The translations under genes and the position numbers were made by a program. Below, in pieces: positions 26,973 through 36,124 of a stretch of 64,000 nucleotides of DNA (positions are counted from its first letter, which is position 1; every line of letters starts with the position of its first letter). The stretch covers positions 1-64,000 of the forward strand of contig NZ_FOPH01000017.1 of assembly GCF_900113415.1 (NCBI RefSeq), given 5' to 3'. This DNA comes from Oribacterium sp. WCC10. GTDB lineage: Bacteria > Bacillota > Clostridia > Lachnospirales > Lachnospiraceae. Below the pieces are notes generated by a model. The model worked only from the letters and a program-made list of their open reading frames with translations, was not told where the DNA came from and searched no databases.

Positions 26973-27617
26973 TCATTTAAACAGCGAAAAACCGCTGCTT
27001 TTTTCATTAACTTCAGCTCCATCGGCGTAGTCACGGCTGGCTGTAGCTTCTACACCAACTTCAACTCTGCTGCCTAATCTCTTGTGTGGATAGACACACG
27101 ATCCCGCCGCCAGAAAGCACTCGTCACCTACTTCTGCGCGTTCAGAAACAGAAGCTCCGGACATGATGGAAACGAAAGAACCGATCTTGCAGTCGTTGCA
27201 TATCGTGCTGTGGATATAATAAAGATTGAAGTCTCCCAGTTTTGTATCCACGGACACTGTAACCTGTGGGAAGACGATGCTTCCATTCCCCACTGGACTT
27301 GTCGAGGCAATTACTGCTGTCGGATGGATGATTGATTCCCAAGAATTAAACGACTGATGTTCTTCAACTATCTTTTTCCTGACGCTCCCGTTCTGGATTG
27401 CGATTACAGCACTACACTGTCTTTGGCTGCTGATTGCTTCGAGATCCGAAACACTTCCCAAGACCTTATACCCATAAAACTCTCCACCGAGCTTATCCTT
27501 ATCGTCATCTAAGAATCCGAGGATTACGAAGGTTGGTTCTCTTTTGTTTATATCCTCAATAAGCCAGACAACTTCCTTACCGAGGTCGCCGGCACCGATA
27601 ATCACTATGTTTTTCAT
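26973..27617 (-). CDS. Second PglD/NeuD-like sugar acyltransferase
   Basis: About 214 residues. IVIIGAGDLGKEVVWLIEDI starts the Rossmann-like domain, LGFLDDDKDKLGG follows, and a hexapeptide beta-helix runs from residue 100 (VGNGSIVFPQVTVSVDTKLG). The usual GHD catalytic segment of PglD is replaced by YYIHSTICNDCKIG, which still has a His (H133). It is related to but clearly diverged from the copy at 22673. The ATG at 27617 follows GGAGGTCGGTGAGC. It may act on a second amino position or use another acyl donor. Confidence 0.82.
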   Translation of the reverse strand: MKNIVIIGAGDLGKEVVWLIEDINKREPTFVILGFLDDDKDKLGGEFYGYKVLGSVSDLEAISSQRQCSAVIAIQNGSVRKKIVEEHQSFNSWESIIHPTAVIASTSPVGNGSIVFPQVTVSVDTKLGDFNLYYIHSTICNDCKIGSFVSIMSGASVSERAEVGDECFLAAGSCVYPHKRLGSRVEVGVEATASRDYADGAEVNEKSSGFSLFK

Positions 27618-27633
27618 GCTCACCGACCTCCTG

Positions 27634-29202
27634 TTACAGCGGGATGTTACCGTGTGAATAACTAAGCTCAGACCGTTCCTTTGAACTCAGGCTCTCAAAT
27701 GCCGTTCTGATTTTTCGCCTTGTTTCCTCCGGGCTTATCACTTCATCGATAATACCGAGCTTCGCAGCTATGTAGGGTGACATGAACTTGTCATTATACT
27801 CAGCTATCTTCTCAGCTCTTACAGCCTCTTTATCAGCTGCTTCCTCAAGCTCATGCTTGTACATGATGCCAACTGCGCCTTCAGCTCCCATAACAGCAAT
27901 TTGCGCAATGGGCCAGGCGTAAACGATATCCGCTCCCATTCCCTTGCTGTTCATAGCGATATAAGCTCCGCCATATGCTTTCCGCAGAATAAGGCTAACC
28001 TTCGGCACACTTGCCTCGCAATAAGCATAGAGAAGCTTTGCTCCGCGTCTAATAATTCCGCCATGCTCCATTTTGCTTCCCGGCATGAAACCGGGAACAT
28101 CGATCATGGTTAAAAGCGGAATTCCAAAGCAGTCACAGCAACGGACAAATCGTGCGGCCTTTTCGCCAGAATCGATGTCCAGAGATCCACCGAGCCACAT
28201 AGGATTCGATGCGACAATTCCAATCACCTCGGAATCCAGTCTGGCGTATCCTACCACAATACTCTTTCCGAAATCCTGATGGATCTCAAAGAAGGTTCCT
28301 TCATCCACAAAAGTGTCAATCACCTTATGAACATCATAAGCACGTCGCTGATTGTCCGTGACAATCTCCTGAAGTTCTTCGGAATGATCACGTGCTTTTC
28401 CTATGATTCTGACTGGCTTCTCTCTGTAGTTCTTTGGTAGATAGGAAAGCAGCTTCTTTACCCCATCCAAGCATTCATATTCCGAAGAATACTTGAAATG
28501 AGCAACACCGGATAATGAACTGTGGCTATCAGCTCCTCCGAGCTGCTCTGTACTGATATCTTCACCCATAACAGTTTTCACCACTGCAGGCCCCGTTAAA
28601 AACATCTGGCTGGTCTTCTCAACCATGAAGACATAATCGCAAAGAGCCGGTCCATAGCAAGCACCGCCAGCGCATGGTCCCATAATCACAGCAATTTGAG
28701 GTATCTTTCCAGACGCCCGAGTATGTCTCAAGAACATATCACCATAGCCATCAAGGCCTGCGATGCCCTCCTCCATCCTCGCCCCGCCGGAATCATTGAT
28801 GGTTATGAAAGGAGCTTTTGATTGGAAAGCCATATCCATGATACGGACGATTTTCTTGCTGTGGTATTCGCCATAGGTACCGCCAATAACCGTAAAGTCT
28901 TCGGCAGCTACATAAACAGCTTTCCCATTAATAGTTCCGAATCCTGTAACAACACCATCTCCGGAGAGCTTTTTTTTATCCATTCCAAAATCAGTAAAGC
29001 GAGATTCGACAAGAGAACCCACTTCATGAAACGAGCCCGGATCAAATAGATAATTGATTCGTTCCCACACGGTCAGTTTTCCTTTTCCGTGTTGAACATC
29101 AATACGTTTTTGTCCTCCGCCATCTTTAGCTTTAGCACGTCTGGTATTCAAATCTTCAATATATTTGGGATTCCACATACCGTCCACAGCTTCCTTCTTC
29201 AC
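27634..29202 (-). CDS. Acyl-CoA carboxylase carboxyltransferase subunit (PccB/MmdA type)
   Basis: 522 residues of the biotin-dependent carboxyltransferase family. The N-terminal half carries INDSGGARMEEGIAGLDGYG and IMGPCAGGACYGPALCDYVF, and the C-terminal half carries MIDVPGFMPGSKMEHGGIIR, LRKAYGGAYIAMNSKGMGAD and a final YIAAKLGIIDEVI. It moves a carboxyl group between biotin and an acyl-CoA, typically propionyl- or acetyl-CoA. No biotin carboxylase or biotin carrier gene lies in the window, so it must borrow them. In this operon it probably supplies malonyl- or methylmalonyl-CoA to the FabD-like enzyme. The start could be the GTG at 29202 or the ATG at 29178. Confidence 0.88.
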   Translation of the reverse strand: MKKEAVDGMWNPKYIEDLNTRRAKAKDGGGQKRIDVQHGKGKLTVWERINYLFDPGSFHEVGSLVESRFTDFGMDKKKLSGDGVVTGFGTINGKAVYVAAEDFTVIGGTYGEYHSKKIVRIMDMAFQSKAPFITINDSGGARMEEGIAGLDGYGDMFLRHTRASGKIPQIAVIMGPCAGGACYGPALCDYVFMVEKTSQMFLTGPAVVKTVMGEDISTEQLGGADSHSSLSGVAHFKYSSEYECLDGVKKLLSYLPKNYREKPVRIIGKARDHSEELQEIVTDNQRRAYDVHKVIDTFVDEGTFFEIHQDFGKSIVVGYARLDSEVIGIVASNPMWLGGSLDIDSGEKAARFVRCCDCFGIPLLTMIDVPGFMPGSKMEHGGIIRRGAKLLYAYCEASVPKVSLILRKAYGGAYIAMNSKGMGADIVYAWPIAQIAVMGAEGAVGIMYKHELEEAADKEAVRAEKIAEYNDKFMSPYIAAKLGIIDEVISPEETRRKIRTAFESLSSKERSELSYSHGNIPL

Positions 29203-29299
29203 TCTTTCTATTTATTTCTTGACTTCCTTTTTCAACCACCTTTACCTGATTTGGCGTTTCTACAAATATAGCCCACCTTTAATACCCTCTATACACTTC

Positions 29300-30289
29300 C
29301 TAAATAATCAAATGCGTGTTGCTAATTTTTTTATGCATTTTATTAAGTATCCATGCAATCAAAAAAGAAGAATCGTTTTTATAATGCGTAAAGAAAATAA
29401 TAATTCTTAATTTGATATCCCAAAAATCACATCCAACCTTTGGGAAGTGTTCTCTTGAGAAATCATTCATTTGCCGCACAATACAGTTATATTTTTTCTT
29501 TTCTTCCAAGCTACACCCATAATAATACGACCATGTTCTGGCAATCGAGAATGCACAGGTTTTTAGTAAATCCTGATCATATGCCTTATCAACAACACCT
29601 ATAAGAAAATCATACCTTTCTTTATTTGATAACCATAAATCTGTAAGGTTTTTCATACTGTGTATTCTTGAGATGCTATCCGACCTCTGAAAATAATGAT
29701 ATTTACTTGAGTGTATAGCACAAACTTTTTCAGCATCATATAATAGCCGATAGGTTATAGCGTACTCTTCAAATAGTCTGCCTACAGGAAATCTGAGATT
29801 CTTAAAGCATACATTCCTCCAAAGTTTGCTCCATACTGTATTGCTAAGTTTTCCTTGAAGTAGCATAAGTACCGCATTTTCTCCTGTAAACACTACATCT
29901 TCTTTTATGTTTTCTACTGTACTGTTCTGGTATTCCGAATAATACCCACACTCCACAACATCCGCCCCAGTCTCCAGCGCTCTGTCATAAAGCGCCTCAT
30001 ACATATCCTCATCTATCCAGTCATCTGAATCCACAAACCCGATCCAATCACCTTTAGCTTCATCCAGTCCCAGATTTCTAGCAGCACTAAGTCCTCGATT
30101 CTCAGTATGAAAGACTCTGATTCTCTTATCCTTCTCCCCATACTCATCGCAAATCTTGCCACAACCATCTGTGCTTCCATCATCAATCACAAGTATTTCG
30201 AGATCTTTATAGGTTTGATTCACTATGCTGTCGAGGCATTTCCGCAAGTAAGGTTCAACATTATATACCGGAACAATCACTGAAATCAT
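29300..30289 (-). CDS. Family 2 glycosyltransferase
   Basis: About 329 residues. ISVIVPVYNVEPYLRKCLDS, LEILVIDDGSTDGCG, RGLSAARNLGLDEAKGDWIG and FVDSDDWIDEDMY are the textbook GT2 blocks, with the DxD at SDD. The C-terminal 100 residues are rich in aromatic residues, as in EpsJ-like enzymes. The ATG at 30289 starts directly with MISVIVP. It most likely adds a sugar to the lipid-linked intermediate. Confidence 0.88.
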   Translation of the reverse strand: MISVIVPVYNVEPYLRKCLDSIVNQTYKDLEILVIDDGSTDGCGKICDEYGEKDKRIRVFHTENRGLSAARNLGLDEAKGDWIGFVDSDDWIDEDMYEALYDRALETGADVVECGYYSEYQNSTVENIKEDVVFTGENAVLMLLQGKLSNTVWSKLWRNVCFKNLRFPVGRLFEEYAITYRLLYDAEKVCAIHSSKYHYFQRSDSISRIHSMKNLTDLWLSNKERYDFLIGVVDKAYDQDLLKTCAFSIARTWSYYYGCSLEEKKKYNCIVRQMNDFSREHFPKVGCDFWDIKLRIIIFFTHYKNDSSFLIAWILNKMHKKISNTHLII

Positions 30290-30304
30290 TTCACATTGCC
30301 TCAC

Positions 30305-31897
30305 TCACACAACCCCCTCATACAGCAGCTTATCCCCAACATATACCGGATGAACTCCCGTTTCCTTATTCTTATTGAAGTTGAAGCTCAGCATATATCC
30401 GGTTGTGAGTCCAAAGTAGTCCAGATACTCGCTGATCTGTTTCTCGCCTTCGGCATTGTAACGATCGCCACGCCAGATTTTCAGTTCTATGATATATTGC
30501 TGTCCCAGGTAATCTACTATAATATCTGTTCTGGTCTGATCTCTGGTTTGCGCTTCGATATAATAGTTACCTGTACCGTTGATAATCGGCTTTATATAGA
30601 GCAGGAACTGTTCTCTTCCGTCTTTCTCCTTGAATCTTTCCTCCAGTGGACCAAATACCTCTGTATATGTAGCGATGAACCTCTCCATGATCAGCCGCAT
30701 GTTAAGCTTTCCATCAGCGATAAACTGATTCTTTGCAAGATCTCCCGCTTTTGAAAATACATTGTTTTTCAGCTCTTCCTCAGACAGAAACAGGTTGTAC
30801 AGCATAGTTTCAAATATTCTGTTTGCCACACGCACTGTATTATGATCATTCCTGATCAATCCATACATCTGCATCTCAACGATTTCATCCTGCTGGGCAT
30901 TGTACGTGATTTTCGTTCCTTCCATCAGGATACTTCGTATAGATTCTTTTAGCTTAGGAAGATTATTCAGATTCTTAGTAAGTGACTGAAACAGCGTATT
31001 ATTCTCCTGCAGAATCAGTTTCACGGCTTCGTCCAGTCCGTTTTTTGTCCATGCCTCCGAAAGACTTATCTTTTTTGAAACCTGCTCATCTATCAACTGA
31101 CAGATTCGACTCACCAGAAATGGATAACCGTTTGTATATTCCCGAATTTCTTTTGCAATATCTGCTGTATCCATTCCTGTCTGGTGATCCGCTTCATATT
31201 CATCAAGCATACCTTTGATACCTGTTTCGGATAGGCTCATATCTATGTCAAAGTCTGCCGCTATATTCCAGGGACTGTTTTTTTTGCGTTGATCCTCATC
31301 ACGAATCTTGCTCCTAAGATGTTTTACATCATTTACTCCTGCAAGAATTACGGATTGGAAAGTTTTTACTTTTGGATTCTTTTCCCTTTTGAGATACAGA
31401 GAACGAAGCTGAGCAAGAAAATCAAGGAAAACCTGATTATTTGTGGCAGTATCAACCTCATCAATGATAAGTACTATTGGCTCTGTTGATTCCAAAAACC
31501 AATTACGAAAAACGCGAAATAAATCATCCATTTTTACTTCTGTAGTTTCTCTATCATTCAAAGCCTGTAGTTTTTCTTTTATATCCTCCGGCACCGTCAG
31601 ACCTTCAAAATCTGATGCATCCAGCAAAATTCTTGCAAAAGCTTTTGAAAATTCTCCACCATTTATAAAACTGCCATCTTCAATATCCTGAAAATCCAGA
31701 CTGATAACAATATATTGATCCTTGAGAACACGATAAAGCGCATCTATTGTCGTGGTTTTACCATACTGTCTCGCTCTGTTAATGGTAAAATACTTCCCTG
31801 AATCAACCAGCTTTTTTATTTCTTTTACTCTTTCGGAGAGATCAACCATATAATGTTTTTCCGGTATACATACAGCTGTTGTATTGAATTCTTTCAA
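30305..31897 (-). CDS. AAA-like ATPase with C-terminal PD-(D/E)XK domain
   Basis: 530 residues of the AAA-ATPase-like family common in Lachnospiraceae and Bacteroidales. NRARQYGKTTTIDAL is the degenerate Walker A, IVLIIDEVDTATNN is Walker B, and the C-terminal DIIVDYLGQQYIIELKIWRG is the nuclease-like D-x(n)-E-x-K core. The role is unknown. It lies inside the polysaccharide operon but looks like an insertion: there are about 135 non-coding A/T-rich bases upstream, and the product has no link to glycan chemistry. The start is TTG behind AAAGGAGAG. A distant relative is at 44143-45813. Confidence 0.85.
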   Translation of the reverse strand: MKEFNTTAVCIPEKHYMVDLSERVKEIKKLVDSGKYFTINRARQYGKTTTIDALYRVLKDQYIVISLDFQDIEDGSFINGGEFSKAFARILLDASDFEGLTVPEDIKEKLQALNDRETTEVKMDDLFRVFRNWFLESTEPIVLIIDEVDTATNNQVFLDFLAQLRSLYLKREKNPKVKTFQSVILAGVNDVKHLRSKIRDEDQRKKNSPWNIAADFDIDMSLSETGIKGMLDEYEADHQTGMDTADIAKEIREYTNGYPFLVSRICQLIDEQVSKKISLSEAWTKNGLDEAVKLILQENNTLFQSLTKNLNNLPKLKESIRSILMEGTKITYNAQQDEIVEMQMYGLIRNDHNTVRVANRIFETMLYNLFLSEEELKNNVFSKAGDLAKNQFIADGKLNMRLIMERFIATYTEVFGPLEERFKEKDGREQFLLYIKPIINGTGNYYIEAQTRDQTRTDIIVDYLGQQYIIELKIWRGDRYNAEGEKQISEYLDYFGLTTGYMLSFNFNKNKETGVHPVYVGDKLLYEGVV

Positions 31898-32032
31898 GTC
31901 TGTCTCTCCTTTGCTTAACCACGATTTCTGTAACCTAAGATTTCCTATTTTTCTTTGACGGATTACTCTTCTATTTTAACATATTTTGTAAAACAATTCA
32001 CTTTTTGGCCAATTATAAGTGAATGATAGTCA

Positions 32033-33334
32033 CTACCCAAAACACCTATGTATGATTTCTATAACTCTCTCCTGTTCCTCCGCCGTCATCTTATTATCGC
32101 TCGGCAGGCAAACTCCTCGTCTGAAGATGTCAGCACCAATGTCCTCGAAACCTGTTTCATTTATATAGGCATTGGATCTTGCTCTGCCATTTCCGGTCTT
32201 CGTCACAAATGCATGACTCCTGTATATCGGCTGCATATGCATGGGTTTCCATACAGGTCTGCCCTCGGCATTGTATGCCTTCAATGCTGCAAGTATCTCT
32301 CCAGGACAGCCCTCCCCTTTTTCAGAGCACCACAGCTCTTCCTTTTCACCTCTAACCGACCGGCACATCGCCGTTTCATCTATGATCATGCAGGAGAGCC
32401 AGAAGTTCGGGATGCTGTTCTCTTCATCGTATGGATTCATCTGTACCGGAAGATCCTTAAGTCCTTCCTTATATCTCTCGTAAATTGCTTTTTTCTGCGC
32501 TATATGCTCTTCGAGATATGGCATCTGACCTCTCAGGATTCCGGCGATGATATTTGACATCCTGTAGTTGTACCCAAGTTCCTCATGCTGATACCATGCG
32601 GCATCTTCACGGGACTGTGTACTCCATTTTCTCACCTTGTTTGCATCCTCCTCACTGTCTGTAAGAAGGAATCCTCCGGAACTTCCTGTGATTATCTTAT
32701 TCCCGTTTCCGGATATGATACTCACATTACCGAAGCATCCTGTCTGCTTTCCTTTATACGATGCGCCGAAGCTTTCCGCCGCATCTTCAACTATCAGGGC
32801 GCCATGAGCATCGGCGATTCTCCTGATCTCATCCATCTTTCCGGGTGTTCCGTAGAGATGGGCAACTACTATAAGTTTAACTTCCGGATAGATCTCAAAT
32901 GCTTTTTCAAGCGCCTCAGGATCCATATTCCAGGTGCCTTTTTCAGTATCTATGAAAACCGGAATCCCGCCTTCATAGCAAACAGGATTAACCGTTGCAT
33001 CAAAGGTCATGTCAGAGCAGAAAACCCGTTTTGCTTCAAGTGTTCCATGAGATACATTTGCCATTCCGTAGAGCTTTTCTCCGCAAAGTCTGATGGCGAG
33101 ATGAAGTGCTGCTGTGCCGGATGCAAGAGCTACTGCATACTTTCGACCAACCTTTTCAGCTACCTGTTTCTCTACTTCATTGATATTTTCGCCAACTGTG
33201 GAAACCCAGTTTGTACGTATAGCTTCATCAACCCATCTCTGCTCATCTCCATGCATGGTGGGGCTTGACAGCCATATCTTCTTTTCAAATGGTTTGATTC
33301 CTTTAAATCTCTCATCTTGTAAAAAGTCAACCAT
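32033..33334 (-). CDS. DegT/DnrJ/EryC1/StrS-type sugar aminotransferase (PglE-like)
   Basis: About 433 residues starting at the ATG at 33334 (a GTG three codons upstream is also possible). KIWLSSPTMHGDEQRWVDEA followed by TNWVSTVGENINEVE opens the fold, ALASGTAALHLAIRL forms the cofactor pocket, VEDAAESFGASYKGKQTG is conserved, and SGNGNKIITGSSGGFLLT carries the PLP-binding Lys. The enzyme converts a UDP-4-keto-6-deoxy sugar into the 4-amino sugar, in tandem with the dehydratase encoded directly upstream. This pairing is the PglF/PglE order of bacillosamine synthesis. Confidence 0.88.
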   Translation of the reverse strand: MVDFLQDERFKGIKPFEKKIWLSSPTMHGDEQRWVDEAIRTNWVSTVGENINEVEKQVAEKVGRKYAVALASGTAALHLAIRLCGEKLYGMANVSHGTLEAKRVFCSDMTFDATVNPVCYEGGIPVFIDTEKGTWNMDPEALEKAFEIYPEVKLIVVAHLYGTPGKMDEIRRIADAHGALIVEDAAESFGASYKGKQTGCFGNVSIISGNGNKIITGSSGGFLLTDSEEDANKVRKWSTQSREDAAWYQHEELGYNYRMSNIIAGILRGQMPYLEEHIAQKKAIYERYKEGLKDLPVQMNPYDEENSIPNFWLSCMIIDETAMCRSVRGEKEELWCSEKGEGCPGEILAALKAYNAEGRPVWKPMHMQPIYRSHAFVTKTGNGRARSNAYINETGFEDIGADIFRRGVCLPSDNKMTAEEQERVIEIIHRCFG

Positions 33335-33468
33335 GGATTTCACCACTTCCCCTACATAGATTTCTGTTCGTATTGTGTATGTCTTATAATCGACACCGCT
33401 ATGATACATTACGTGGGTGACATTTTTACCTGCCACCCACGTAAATTACACATTCATAATACTTTTCC

Positions 33469-35376
33469 CTAGGCTATCTTACTAGAGCTCTTGTTCTCTA
33501 CCTTATAGGTCGGAACAACACTTGCCACCAGTCTCTTTATCTCCATGCTTTCATGTCTTGACTCATCATCAAGTACCTTAAGCATCTTCATGAAGTTTTC
33601 ATCGTCCATCTCTATAGGCTTCGCTATATATATGAGATTGTTCGGTGTCTTCTGCATGCCTTCCTCGCTCATGAGCAGTTCCTCATACAGCTTTTCGCCG
33701 GGTCTTAGTCCCACTATCTTTATAGGTATGCCGTTTTCATCCGGTGTGAATCCGGAGAGTTTGATCATATTTCTTGCGAGATCCATGATCTTCACAGGTT
33801 TTCCCATATCAAGGACGAATATCTCACCGCCCTTTGCATAGTAGCTTGCTTCAAGCACCAGAGAAACCGCCTCAGGTATAGTCATGAAGTATCTCTCTAT
33901 CCTCGGATCTGTAACTGTAACGGGGCCTCCCTCCGCGATCTGCTTCTTGAAAAGCGGAATGACGGATCCGTTTGAACCTAAAACATTACCGAATCTTACA
34001 GCCATGAATACAGTTTTCGGATACTTCCGGCTCATCATCTGGATGATCATCTCACAGATTCTCTTACTTGCCCCCATAAGGGATGTCGGGTTCACTGCCT
34101 TGTCAGTTGAGATCAGAAGGAATTTCTTTACTCCGTTTTCGGCCGCCGCCTTCGCGGTGTAGTAGGTTCCCATGACATTGTTCTTTATGGCTTCGTTTGG
34201 ACTTGTCTCCATAAGCGGAACATGCTTGTGAGCTGCTGCGTGGTAGATGACGTAAGGATGATACTCCTTTATAACATCTTCTATCCTTGCCGCATTTCTC
34301 ACAGAACCTATAAGTGTAACCACATCGAGACCCGGATACTTTCGTTTCAGTTCCTGCTCTATGGCGTAGGCATTGTTCTCATAGATATCAAAGATGATAA
34401 GCTGTTTCGGTTTCGCTGCCGCGATCTGCCTGCAAAGCTCGGAACCGATGGAGCCGCCGCCACCTGTGACCATGATAACCTTGCCGTTTATCGCATTTTT
34501 GATCTCGTCAAGGTTTACATGAACCTCATCTCTTCCAAGGAGATCCACGATATCAACATCACGTATCTTGGATACGCTTACTTCTCCGTTTACAAGCTGA
34601 TCGATACCGGGGACAGACTGAAGCTTACAGCCTGTTTCCTTACAGATATTAAGGATATCCGCTTTATCTTTTTTGCTTGCGGACGGTATGGAGAAAACTA
34701 TCTTGCTGATGCCATACTTCTTCACAAGTCTCGGTATGTCATCACGGTTTCCTTCTATCTTGTGTCCGTCGATGTATTTTCCAAGCAGCATCGGGCTGTC
34801 ATCCACAACAGTTCTGACCACAAAATCTTTTTTCGGTCCTATCTGCTGCTCCTTGATGATGGCTCTCGCCGCCTGACCTGCACCCACGAGAAGAACCTGA
34901 TCAACTCCGTCTATGTACCTTTGATTACGGGTGATGTTAATGTTGTATCTCACCAGTCTGTACCCGAACCTTATAAGCACACAGAAGAACATACTGAGGA
35001 TAAATCCCATGAGGAGTATGCTTCTCGGTATGGAAAATGGCACCACGCGGTTAAATACCACAAGTATAGGTCCGAGAACCAGATAGGCTTTCATGATCCG
35101 GCTCACTTCCGATACACTGGCAAATCTCCATATACTGTGATACAGCTTAAAAACGTAATATACCGCAAAGCTTATAAGTATCACAAATGGTATAAATAAC
35201 GTAAGATTGTGTACATATCTCCTTGAGATAGTACCTATCATAAACTCAAATCTTATGAACATCGCAAGGAAGAAGGACAGTATCATGCTCAAGCCGTCTG
35301 CAAACATGATCATAAAGATTCTTTCATGATATAGCCTTATACTCTTACTGTTACTGCTGTTTTTCTTCACTTCCAT
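33469..35376 (-). CDS. Membrane-anchored UDP-HexNAc 4,6-dehydratase (PglF/WbpM/CapD type)
   Basis: About 635 residues. Four N-terminal membrane segments are followed by a first Rossmann domain (LLVGAGQAARAIIKE) and a catalytic SDR domain (VTGGGGSIGSELCRQIAAA, VIYHAAAHKHVPLMET, LISTDKAVNPTSLMGASKR). The Met in place of the usual catalytic Tyr is the hallmark of the WbpM/PglF branch. It converts UDP-GlcNAc to UDP-4-keto-6-deoxy-GlcNAc. The open frame reaches 35430, but a start at 35376 or slightly later is likelier, and either way it overlaps the cpsD end. Confidence 0.88.
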   Translation of the reverse strand: MEVKKNSSNSKSIRLYHERIFMIMFADGLSMILSFFLAMFIRFEFMIGTISRRYVHNLTLFIPFVILISFAVYYVFKLYHSIWRFASVSEVSRIMKAYLVLGPILVVFNRVVPFSIPRSILLMGFILSMFFCVLIRFGYRLVRYNINITRNQRYIDGVDQVLLVGAGQAARAIIKEQQIGPKKDFVVRTVVDDSPMLLGKYIDGHKIEGNRDDIPRLVKKYGISKIVFSIPSASKKDKADILNICKETGCKLQSVPGIDQLVNGEVSVSKIRDVDIVDLLGRDEVHVNLDEIKNAINGKVIMVTGGGGSIGSELCRQIAAAKPKQLIIFDIYENNAYAIEQELKRKYPGLDVVTLIGSVRNAARIEDVIKEYHPYVIYHAAAHKHVPLMETSPNEAIKNNVMGTYYTAKAAAENGVKKFLLISTDKAVNPTSLMGASKRICEMIIQMMSRKYPKTVFMAVRFGNVLGSNGSVIPLFKKQIAEGGPVTVTDPRIERYFMTIPEAVSLVLEASYYAKGGEIFVLDMGKPVKIMDLARNMIKLSGFTPDENGIPIKIVGLRPGEKLYEELLMSEEGMQKTPNNLIYIAKPIEMDDENFMKMLKVLDDESRHESMEIKRLVASVVPTYKVENKSSSKIA

Positions 35377-36112
35377 GGCCGTACCCGTATTTCGCATATC
35401 TTGCGTACTTCTTACCGTACTTCTTGCCATACTTGCTGTAATATCTGTTGTAGTATCCGCCCTTGGTCATATTTACCTTGTTGAGGATGACGCCCAGGAA
35501 TCTGACTCCTGTTCTGTCAAGCTGTTCCTTTGCTCTCTGGAACATGTGACGGGAGGTTACTTCTGATTCTATAACAAGCGCTGCTCCGTCAGCGTACCTT
35601 GTAAGTATGGCTGCATCTATGACAGTTCCTACAGGAGCTGTATCCATGATCACAACATCATAGTCAAGCTCGTTTATAAGTTGAAACAGCTTATCACACA
35701 TCTCATCCTCGAAAAGCTCGGTAGGATTCGGTGAATATGGTCCCGCAAATATCATATCCAGATTCGGCATCTGGGGATCCGTATAGAATCCTTCTTCCAG
35801 CTTAACCTGCCCTGTCAGCATCTGAGAAAGCCCCACTGTTTCTCCCTGTATCTGGTGAACGGACACAAACTCCGACTTACGTATATCGCAGTCAAGATAC
35901 AGAGTATGTTTTCCTGACTCTGCAAATACCTTCGCAAGTTCAAAGGAGGTTGTGGACTTTCCTTCATTGGGAGAAGTTGATGTGATAAGGATATTTCTGA
36001 CTTTTGATCCGGAAAACATCAGATTTGTTCTAAGTGTTCTCAGAGCCTCGCTGTATCTGAAGTCATCATCCGGAGCCAGCTTCAAAGTTACTTCATGTTT
36101 ATTGATAGTCAT
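35351..36112 (-). CDS. Capsular polysaccharide BY-kinase (CpsD/YwqD type)
   Basis: About 253 residues. ILITSTSPNEGKST is Walker A, YLDCDIRKSEF is Walker A', and YDVVIMDTAPVG is Walker B. The C-terminal tail after residue 215 is a cluster of about ten tyrosines interleaved with Lys/Gly, the autophosphorylation site. It partners CpsC (activator) and CpsB (phosphatase) to control chain length and export. The ATG at 36112 is chosen for its AAGGAG site. Confidence 0.92.
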   Translation of the reverse strand: MTINKHEVTLKLAPDDDFRYSEALRTLRTNLMFSGSKVRNILITSTSPNEGKSTTSFELAKVFAESGKHTLYLDCDIRKSEFVSVHQIQGETVGLSQMLTGQVKLEEGFYTDPQMPNLDMIFAGPYSPNPTELFEDEMCDKLFQLINELDYDVVIMDTAPVGTVIDAAILTRYADGAALVIESEVTSRHMFQRAKEQLDRTGVRFLGVILNKVNMTKGGYYNRYYSKYGKKYGKKYARYAKYGYGHGSEEKQQ

Positions 36113-36124
36113 GCACAAAGCTCC

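Noticed and set aside
28970-28977. A8 tract in the carboxyltransferase gene as a further phase switch
   Set aside because: The tract encodes Lys-Lys-Lys in a normal part of the protein, the frame is intact, and A/T tracts of eight are common in such genomes.
34222-35199. 325-codon plus-strand frame opposite the dehydratase gene
   Set aside because: It is an antisense shadow of the PglF-type gene, with no ribosome site and low-complexity Tyr/His content.
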